DNA of 8,486 nt from JBCAWW01 sp039024315. Its GTDB lineage: Bacteria > Bacteroidota > Bacteroidia > J057. Within the stretch, counting starts at the first letter, position 1, and every line of letters begins with the position of its first letter. The stretch spans positions 1 to 8,486 of the forward strand of contig JBCCQN010000287.1 in the NCBI GenBank assembly GCA_039024315.1, in the 5' to 3' direction. The position numbers and the translations under genes are program-made. The notes beneath the pieces are model-generated. The model saw only the letters and a list, made by a program, of their open reading frames with translations. It did no database searches and was not told where the DNA came from. Below, in pieces: positions 1-5,224 of the stretch.

Positions 1-1
1 C

Positions 2-28
2 AAAAAAAGATCCTAGTTAAAGAAGGTC
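2..28 (-). terminator. Possible weak intrinsic terminator of the porin gene
   Basis: Read on the minus strand, the porin stop codon (TAG) is embedded in a small potential hairpin. GACCT can pair with AGGATC, five base pairs with one bulged A around a nine-base loop, and seven T residues follow immediately. The T-tract is clear but the stem is weak, so this is only a candidate for transcription ending after the porin gene. Confidence 0.3.
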
Positions 29-2277
29 CAATTCACGCCAAAAGTGATAGAACGCTCCAAGGCCGGATAAAAAGGCGTGGTGAAATAGCCCGCTCGATAG
101 AGTCCTTCATTGACATGAATATAGCGCGCAAAAATGCCGACGCCCCGCAAATTGGCGGAGGCAAAAACATCGATCCGAGGATAAAAAGGCACCAGATAAT
201 TAGTAGGAAAAAACTCCTGACTCAGTGGATCAACCGTTTGGCCCGCATAAGGGGAGTTACTGTAAAAATCCACCCCAATTCGCATCACATTGGCCCAAGG
301 CTTCCAGCGTACATCCCAATAAAGAGAGGCCTTGCCATAAATATTGGGCGCCGAATTGGCGTAAAGGGCAAGGGCAGAACCCGGTTCCGCAGGCGTAAAA
401 GACTGCTGCAAAGTGACCGAAGACTCCAAGAAGAAGTGCTTCAAAAAACGTAATCGGAAACTAGCATCTAAGCCTACCCAACGGATATCTTGTTCAGGAC
501 TAGCTTGTCTAGGCTGCAACTTTGGGGTATAGTAAATAAAGCGGTTGGCGGTATGAAAAAAGGCACTCGCTTCTGCATACATGGGCAAAAGCGTATCTGC
601 TTCGACGATTTTGGCAGCAGGCTGATAGCGCGCCCCGATTTCCAGATGACTCAACTGCTGATTGACCAAGTCTGGATTAGCGGTATAGCTATTTTGGGCA
701 CGTGAAGGATAGTAAGCTTGAAATAGAGTCGGGTTACGATCTTGGAAGTCATATGCCGCATAAAGTTTGACGGGAGAGAATTGCTCCCAGCGGGCTACTT
801 CATCTACTTTTTCTTCTTCATCCTCCGGAGAACGCTCAACCTTTACCGCACTCGAGTCAGTTTCGATTGCGGCCGGCTGTCGAAAGCCCAAAAACTCCGC
901 AGGATATAGGGCAGCTTCCACTCCAAACTTCCGTTCTCCGCTGAATAAGTCCGACACACGTTGAGAAATATTGGCTCTCGCGACAAAGCCCGGTAGACTC
1001 AAAGTGCCTTTGACATATTGATCCGTAATATTCCAAGGTAGGTCTTCTTGGTCTTTTTGTAGCACAAAACGTCGGTAACTAATCCCACCATTGACATTGA
1101 GTCGGACGGCGGGACCGAACGCTAAAGTGTAGCTTGCCTCGCCCTTGCCCTCATACATTTGCGAGTGAAAGGACTCATCCAAAAAGGTAGAATCAGAAAC
1201 CAAGGTAGGATATACCGGGATGAGATTATCTCTTAAGCCTGACACATTGATCGCAAAATCAGTAAAGCGGTTATAGTAATATTGATAGAGAAGCGTTCCC
1301 CGCAGGGTCAAACGCTGAGCTCGGTCAAGGGTATCTCCGGGATAGCCCAAGAGGTGGTAATAATTGTCAACATATATCCCTTTTGAAATCCGCTTGGATT
1401 GCACTTCACTTAGATTGGGCGAGGCATCAGACTTGAAAAAGCCAGCATTATAAAATGGTACGCTATCAGTGATGAAACCGTCAGCAGAAGGCAGGACGAT
1501 ATCGTTTGAACGCGGCACTCCCCCATTGATTTCATTGGCAAGATCATTGAAATAAGCGTTCGCGAAGAGCGCATAACGATTGTTCTCGGTATGATAATAG
1601 GAACTCAGGTACATATTGTACTGATCCGTAACGGAGGAACGATAACGCCCTTCGGCTTGCCTTCGGTTGAGAAAGAAAGCCATATTCCAAAGCGGCGTGA
1701 TGTTTTGGGAGATGGTGACCTTTACATTTTGGATGGTGGTCGGCCCTTGCGCATAATTGATATTGGAATAAGGCGTCTTGGTATCGAAATAGCGGACCTG
1801 ATGGACAGGGTCTAACATATAACGATTGTAGCGCCCCATGACGGGATTGGTCCAAAAAGGCAGATCTCGAAAGCGTTCATCAAAGCCATGGTACCAAACT
1901 TGATAAGGCTTACCTATCAAACCAAGGTCTTGCACAAAGCCTTCGGCCGCTTCGATCTCGTCAAAATATTTCATGCTCCCGATGTTGAAACCGGGCCGTC
2001 CGAGGTCATAAGGTAGGTGAACAAAAAGCTTATTACGATCGATAAACTTAATGTCAGGTTTGATTTGGGGGCCTTTGGCTGAGTCAATGCCATCAAGAGT
2101 AGCTAATTGAGCAGAATTACCCCCTCCTGCACCTGGATTTAATCCACCAAAGTTGCCCAAGTTATTAGTATTATTTCCTTGGGGAAACTGCGCCTGCAAG
2201 GCACTTATGCCTAGCAAAGAGAGTAAAGCCAGAATGTAAATTCGATGCACCATGCTTTGCCTAAGGTAGAGCTTCAT
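13..2277 (-). CDS. Putative outer-membrane porin (Porin_10-like beta-barrel), 754 aa
   Basis: This is an outer-membrane beta-barrel protein, probably of the Bacteroidota 'putative porin' family (Porin_10). No substrate is known. The N-terminus has a hydrophobic signal peptide (IYILALLSLLG) ending ALQA with likely cleavage before QFPQ, then a Gly/Asn-rich linker. The rest alternates short polar and aromatic strands rich in Tyr, Phe and Asn, as in barrels, and ends in an aromatic strand (GVNWTFFN) like a barrel-assembly signal. The segment with TPYSNINY, the Gln-rich turn, SQNITPLWN and NRRQAEGRY is the family-like part. An acidic patch (EDEEEKVDE) about two thirds along is probably a surface loop. 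No TonB box or plug domain is seen, which argues against a TonB-dependent receptor. The ATG at 2277 is preferred over in-frame TTG and GTG codons just upstream; another ATG at 2253 would also keep a complete signal peptide. The gene lies 31 bases after punA, a linkage I recall as recurrent in Bacteroidota. The family assignment is by pattern, not search. Confidence 0.8.
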   Translation of the reverse strand: MKLYLRQSMVHRIYILALLSLLGISALQAQFPQGNNTNNLGNFGGLNPGAGGGNSAQLATLDGIDSAKGPQIKPDIKFIDRNKLFVHLPYDLGRPGFNIGSMKYFDEIEAAEGFVQDLGLIGKPYQVWYHGFDERFRDLPFWTNPVMGRYNRYMLDPVHQVRYFDTKTPYSNINYAQGPTTIQNVKVTISQNITPLWNMAFFLNRRQAEGRYRSSVTDQYNMYLSSYYHTENNRYALFANAYFNDLANEINGGVPRSNDIVLPSADGFITDSVPFYNAGFFKSDASPNLSEVQSKRISKGIYVDNYYHLLGYPGDTLDRAQRLTLRGTLLYQYYYNRFTDFAINVSGLRDNLIPVYPTLVSDSTFLDESFHSQMYEGKGEASYTLAFGPAVRLNVNGGISYRRFVLQKDQEDLPWNITDQYVKGTLSLPGFVARANISQRVSDLFSGERKFGVEAALYPAEFLGFRQPAAIETDSSAVKVERSPEDEEEKVDEVARWEQFSPVKLYAAYDFQDRNPTLFQAYYPSRAQNSYTANPDLVNQQLSHLEIGARYQPAAKIVEADTLLPMYAEASAFFHTANRFIYYTPKLQPRQASPEQDIRWVGLDASFRLRFLKHFFLESSVTLQQSFTPAEPGSALALYANSAPNIYGKASLYWDVRWKPWANVMRIGVDFYSNSPYAGQTVDPLSQEFFPTNYLVPFYPRIDVFASANLRGVGIFARYIHVNEGLYRAGYFTTPFYPALERSITFGVNWTFFN

Positions 2278-2303
2278 CACCAAAAGGTTCGATGAAGGAT
2301 CGG

Positions 2304-2311
2304 CAAATTTA
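2304..2311 (-). promoter_or_regulatory. Candidate -7 promoter element (TAAATTTG) for the porin gene
   Basis: The minus strand reads TAAATTTG here, an exact match to the Bacteroidota -7 consensus TAnnTTTG, 26 bases before the porin ATG at 2277. Its first three bases are the punA stop codon. No convincing TTG element is seen about 20 bases further upstream, so it may be a chance match or a weak internal promoter that adds porin expression to punA read-through. Confidence 0.25.
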
Positions 2312-3121
2312 CAACTCCTTGATGAGTTGCGTAAATATTGCGGTCATTCGAGGCTCCGCCTCGTTAGCAATCTCGATCATATCGGCCAGTGTCACCACTT
2401 CCAAATCTTCAGGATCGCCTATGTCGGTTACGACTGAAATAGCGCAAACTCTCAGATTCATATGGCGGGCCACCAAAACTTCTGGTACGGTGGACATACC
2501 CACTACATCTCCACCGATGATGCGCATATAGCGATATTCGGCGCGCGTTTCCAGATTAGGACCTGAGACTGATACGTAGATGCCTTTGTGGATTCTGATG
2601 TCTTTTTCCTCGGCAATCGCTAGGGCACGATCGATCATTTCCGGATCATAAGGACGTGCCATCGAAGGGAAGCGAGGACCGAACTCATCCAGGTTGGGAC
2701 CAACCAAAGGATTTTCTGGCTGGAGATTGATATGATCATCGAGGATGACTAAATCTCCGTTTTGATAATCTAAGTTAAGTGCGCCAGAAGCATTGGAAAC
2801 AAATAAGGTATGCACCCCTAACATCTTGAGGACGCGCACGGGGAAGGTTATTTGCTGCATGCTATAGCCTTCATAGTAATGAAAGCGTCCTTGCATGGCC
2901 ACCACCTTCTTGCCATGAATCTCCCCAAAGATCAAACGACCAAAGTGGCTCTGCACGGTGGAGATGGGGAAGTTGGGAATAAAGTTATAAGGGATGGCCT
3001 TTTCGATTTTAATCTCATCTACTAGACCGCCGAGGCCAGTTCCAAGTATGATCCCTATTTCGGGTACTCCCGCATACATGCGGCGGATATATTCGCAAGC
3101 TTCTTGCAGCAATTTTTCCAT
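2309..3121 (-). CDS. punA: Purine nucleoside phosphorylase (trimeric PNP/MTAP class), 270 aa
   Basis: This cytosolic enzyme splits purine (deoxy)ribonucleosides with phosphate into free base and ribose-1-phosphate for purine salvage. The length fits the ~270-290-residue trimeric family. Landmarks, aligned by eye to human PNP, are the phosphate loop GTGLGG (T28 at the Ser33 position), GRFHYYEG (R79, H81, Y83, E84), SNASGALN (N110, A111), SGPNLET (E191) and GMSTVPEVLVARH (M209, S210). These cover phosphate, ribose and base contacts, so the active site appears intact. One difference stands out. The human Thr242-Asn243 pair reads T232-D233, placing Asp where Asn normally contacts 6-oxopurines; 5'-methylthioadenosine phosphorylases of the same fold use Asp for 6-aminopurines. 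The substrate range could therefore be broader than inosine and guanosine. The ATG at 3121 starts MEKLLQEACEYI, a normal family N-terminus. The porin gene follows closely and is probably in the same transcript. Confidence 0.95.
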   Translation of the reverse strand: MEKLLQEACEYIRRMYAGVPEIGIILGTGLGGLVDEIKIEKAIPYNFIPNFPISTVQSHFGRLIFGEIHGKKVVAMQGRFHYYEGYSMQQITFPVRVLKMLGVHTLFVSNASGALNLDYQNGDLVILDDHINLQPENPLVGPNLDEFGPRFPSMARPYDPEMIDRALAIAEEKDIRIHKGIYVSVSGPNLETRAEYRYMRIIGGDVVGMSTVPEVLVARHMNLRVCAISVVTDIGDPEDLEVVTLADMIEIANEAEPRMTAIFTQLIKEL

Positions 3122-3214
3122 AAAATATTGTTGAGGCTCGGATACAACTCCAAAAGCGAGGCTAATGGCAGCAGAATAAATCTATTAGAAGATGCTCCGA
3201 TTATTGATCATTGA

Positions 3215-4255
3215 TTACCATTCGTAACTAAAGCTGTCCATTTCTTCTACGCAACTACGTAGCAGATCGATACTGCCGGCGATATCTTCTTGGTGGCACA
3301 TTTCTACTACCGAATGAATATGGCGAGTAGGGATAGACACACAACCTACAATCGCACCATCAGCCGCTCTTTGCATAGCGCCTGTATCGGTACCACCCGC
3401 TGTCAAGATTTCTTTTTGATAGGTGATATCATGTTTTTGAGCGATGGATTCCATAAAGCGAACCATACGACTGTCACTCACTACAGAAGAATCCATCACC
3501 TTGATGGCCGTTCCCTTGCCCAAGGAGGTGATTTTTTCATGCTCCTGAGCCGAAGGCAAATCGTTGGCAATGGTAGTATCTAAGCCAAAGCCAAATTCTG
3601 GATTGATAAAGTGGGCCGCTGTGGTCGCACCTCTCAATCCAATTTCTTCCTGCACAGTAAATACAGCATAGAAATCATAGGCGGGTGTTTTCATCTGCTT
3701 AAGTGCCTCGATGAGGATGAAAACAGATACCCGATTGTCCAAGGACTTGGTACTTACGGTATCCCCGATGATGCGCATGTCACGCTCGCGGGTAACTTTA
3801 TCTCCTACCGAGATCAATTCTTTGACCTTATCGCCAGGCATACCAAAGTCAATGAAGTAGTCTTGAATCTTGGGTGGCTTGTTGCGATCGGCAGGCGTCA
3901 TCAGGTGGATAGGCTTAGATCCCATCACGCCCAGGAGGTCTTCTTTACCATGCACAATCACACGTTGAGCGGTAAGCGTTTTGGGATCAAAACCACCTAG
4001 CGTATGAAAACGAGCAAAGCCATCATCATCAACATGAGTAATGATAAAGGAAATCTCATCCATATGAGCCGCGGCCATCACTTTTTTGGGTGAATTACCT
4101 TTTTTAAGGGCAATCAAATTACCCATATGGTCTATGGTGATTTCGTCGACTAAGTTTTCTATCTCTCTGAGAACGATTTTCCGGATGGGTTCTTCGCCCC
4201 CGGGAGGGCCTGGTTCGAAACAAAGTTCGCGCAGCAAGTCTAAATTCAATGCCAT
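3215..4255 (-). CDS. M42-family metallo-aminopeptidase (glutamyl aminopeptidase/endoglucanase-type annotation), 346 aa
   Basis: This is a cytosolic dinuclear-metal aminopeptidase of family M42, the group of large tetrahedral (TET) particles that trim oligopeptides. Many members were historically mislabelled cellulases. The expected metal and catalytic residues are all visible: AAHMDE (H64, D66), SLDNR (D173, bridging), VQEEIGLRGA (E203 general base, E204 ligand), GLDTT (D226) and RHIHS (H314). The AGGTDTGAMQRA and SIPTRHIHSVVE blocks near the end are typical. Length is normal and there is no signal peptide, consistent with cytoplasmic peptide turnover. The exact specificity (acidic, aromatic or Lys N-termini) cannot be told from the motifs. 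The start at 4255 (MALNLDLLRELCFEPGPPG) matches the family, whose Pro-Gly turn lies near residue 16. No Shine-Dalgarno precedes it on this strand, as usual in Bacteroidota. It lies 93 bases upstream of punA on the same strand, and no strong terminator is seen between them. Confidence 0.95.
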   Translation of the reverse strand: MALNLDLLRELCFEPGPPGGEEPIRKIVLREIENLVDEITIDHMGNLIALKKGNSPKKVMAAAHMDEISFIITHVDDDGFARFHTLGGFDPKTLTAQRVIVHGKEDLLGVMGSKPIHLMTPADRNKPPKIQDYFIDFGMPGDKVKELISVGDKVTRERDMRIIGDTVSTKSLDNRVSVFILIEALKQMKTPAYDFYAVFTVQEEIGLRGATTAAHFINPEFGFGLDTTIANDLPSAQEHEKITSLGKGTAIKVMDSSVVSDSRMVRFMESIAQKHDITYQKEILTAGGTDTGAMQRAADGAIVGCVSIPTRHIHSVVEMCHQEDIAGSIDLLRSCVEEMDSFSYEW

Positions 4256-4409
4256 GGTTATCTAGCTAGGAGGTAAAACGCTATGCGTTATTGGGATCTA
4301 CTACTAATGAGGGCACCAAATTAAGGGGAAACAAATCAAAAGAAAAGCGGATGCAAGACCAGAAGGCAGATTGGTGGATATTTTGTTTATTTTGCAGGAA
4401 ATCAGACGG

Positions 4410-4441
4410 TTGAGATTCTTAAGGATCAAAGATATTTTTTG
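4410..4441 (+). promoter_or_regulatory. Candidate promoter for the OmpA-like lipoprotein gene
   Basis: TTG at 4410-4412 is followed after 20 bases by TATTTTTTG (4433-4441), which is one base longer than the Bacteroidota -7 consensus TAnnTTTG. The lipoprotein ATG begins only three bases later, so a transcript from here would be essentially leaderless. The match is imperfect. Two similar T-rich near-matches (TATTTTG at 4379-4385 and 4388-4394) also lie upstream and could serve instead. Confidence 0.3.
4427..4434 (-). promoter_or_regulatory. Candidate -7 element (TATCTTTG) facing the M42 peptidase gene
   Basis: The minus strand reads TATCTTTG, an exact TAnnTTTG match, overlapping the plus-strand -7 candidate for the divergent lipoprotein gene. 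A transcript would have a ~165-base leader before the peptidase ATG at 4255. No TTG is seen at the right distance upstream, so confidence is low. Confidence 0.25.
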
Positions 4442-4444
4442 CCT

Positions 4445-5170
4445 ATGTATATTTTCCGGCTATCATTGATGGCACTCGGATTGGCGATATTAAGCTCAGC
4501 ATGTGTCAGTCGCGATCGCTTTGATCGGGTAGATTCCCAGAAGGATTCTCTGGAATGGGTAGCGGCGTATGAACACAAACGAAATCAGGACCTCCAAAAC
4601 TATATCGATCTGATGCTTAGAGGTAACTCTAGCCTGCAACGGCCGATTGTCCTTAAGCATAAGATGCCGATGGAAGCTTATACATGGAATAATGAAAGAC
4701 CTGACCGGGTTTATCCGGCCTCTTTTCTTAATCCTCCCCTACCCGATTGGCTAAGTATCGATTTTCCTACCTCGCTCGGCGTTCAAAAATTTAGCAACCA
4801 GTCTCTCTTCATGTTAGAGAGCACCATTTACTTTGATAACAATAGTGCAGACATCCCCGCTGATGGTAATAAAATCATCCAGACACTCGCCCGTGAAATT
4901 CGCAATCGGGATGATTATTTTGTACGCGTAGAAGGGCACGCTCAGACTTCAGAAAGATGGATTCATCCACGCGAAACCGATACTTGGACCCTTAGTATGA
5001 TGAGAGCCGTATCTGTTGTTCGTAGCCTAGAAGAAGCGGGAATTCCCTCCCAAAGATTGATTCCTTCTGGCCGAGGAGAATATGAAGTTCCAACCGAATC
5101 TGATACTGTCAACAACCGTCGCGTGGTCTTATATCTTAGCCCAGCCGAAAACCTCCTAGACGCCCGATAG
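4445..5170 (+). CDS. OmpA/MotB-type domain lipoprotein, 241 aa
   Basis: This is an envelope lipoprotein with a C-terminal OmpA-like domain, a fold that usually anchors the outer membrane to peptidoglycan. The N-terminus is a lipoprotein signal (FRLSLMALGLAILSSAC) with C20 as the probable lipidated residue. Residues ~21-120 are a polar linker region I do not recognise, with a Trp/Pro-rich part near 79-110. The OmpA-like domain covers ~121-232: IYFDNNSADIP, VEGHAQ (164-167), DTWTLSMMRA (W181, R187), GRGEYEVP and NNRRVVLYL (NNRR 223-226). The spacing and Trp before LS resemble MotB-type domains more than E. coli OmpA. The Arg of LSxxRA that contacts diaminopimelate is kept, but the Asp of the usual GHTD is Gln here (GHAQ), so peptidoglycan binding may be weakened or changed. 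An in-frame TTG at 4439 is a less likely start than the ATG at 4445. No flagellar genes are nearby, so it is unlikely to be a true stator MotB. A terminator overlaps its stop codon. Confidence 0.85.
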   Translation: MYIFRLSLMALGLAILSSACVSRDRFDRVDSQKDSLEWVAAYEHKRNQDLQNYIDLMLRGNSSLQRPIVLKHKMPMEAYTWNNERPDRVYPASFLNPPLPDWLSIDFPTSLGVQKFSNQSLFMLESTIYFDNNSADIPADGNKIIQTLAREIRNRDDYFVRVEGHAQTSERWIHPRETDTWTLSMMRAVSVVRSLEEAGIPSQRLIPSGRGEYEVPTESDTVNNRRVVLYLSPAENLLDAR

Positions 5171-5187
5171 TACTTTGGGCTTTTTTT
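5162..5187 (+). terminator. Intrinsic terminator overlapping the lipoprotein stop codon
   Basis: GCCCGA (5162-5167) can pair with TTGGGC (5175-5180), giving four G-C pairs, one G-U and one A-U, around the seven-base loop TAGTACT. Seven T residues (5181-5187) follow directly. The lipoprotein TAG stop lies in the loop. The U-tract also contributes to the -33 element of the next promoter. The stem is short but the layout is canonical. Confidence 0.55.
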
Positions 5188-5218
5188 GTTCCCCCGTGAA
5201 GAAATTTTACTACCTTTG
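5185..5218 (+). promoter_or_regulatory. Bacteroidota-type promoter of the RND exporter gene
   Basis: TTTG (5185-5188) is followed after 22 bases by TACCTTTG (5211-5218), an exact match to the -7 consensus TAnnTTTG used by Bacteroidota sigma factors. The exporter ATG starts at 5225, six bases after the element. Transcription would therefore begin at or within a few bases of the start codon, giving a leaderless or near-leaderless mRNA. This also supports ATG 5225 over the upstream in-frame TTG at 5186, which lies inside the -33 element. Confidence 0.6.
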
Positions 5219-5224
5219 CCCCCT

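Noticed and set aside
115..1815. Open frames on the plus strand across the porin gene (for example 115-453, 490-705, 1591-1815)
   Set aside because: They run antisense to a clear 754-residue barrel protein, have no recognisable domains or signals, and their composition is that of reverse-complement reading.
13..2277. TonB-dependent receptor
   Set aside because: No plug domain, TonB box or carboxypeptidase-like N-terminal domain is visible; the N-terminal pattern fits the putative porin family better.
4445..5170. Flagellar stator protein MotB
   Set aside because: The OmpA domain is MotB-like in spacing, but the protein has a lipoprotein signal instead of a transmembrane stator helix, and there is no motA neighbour.
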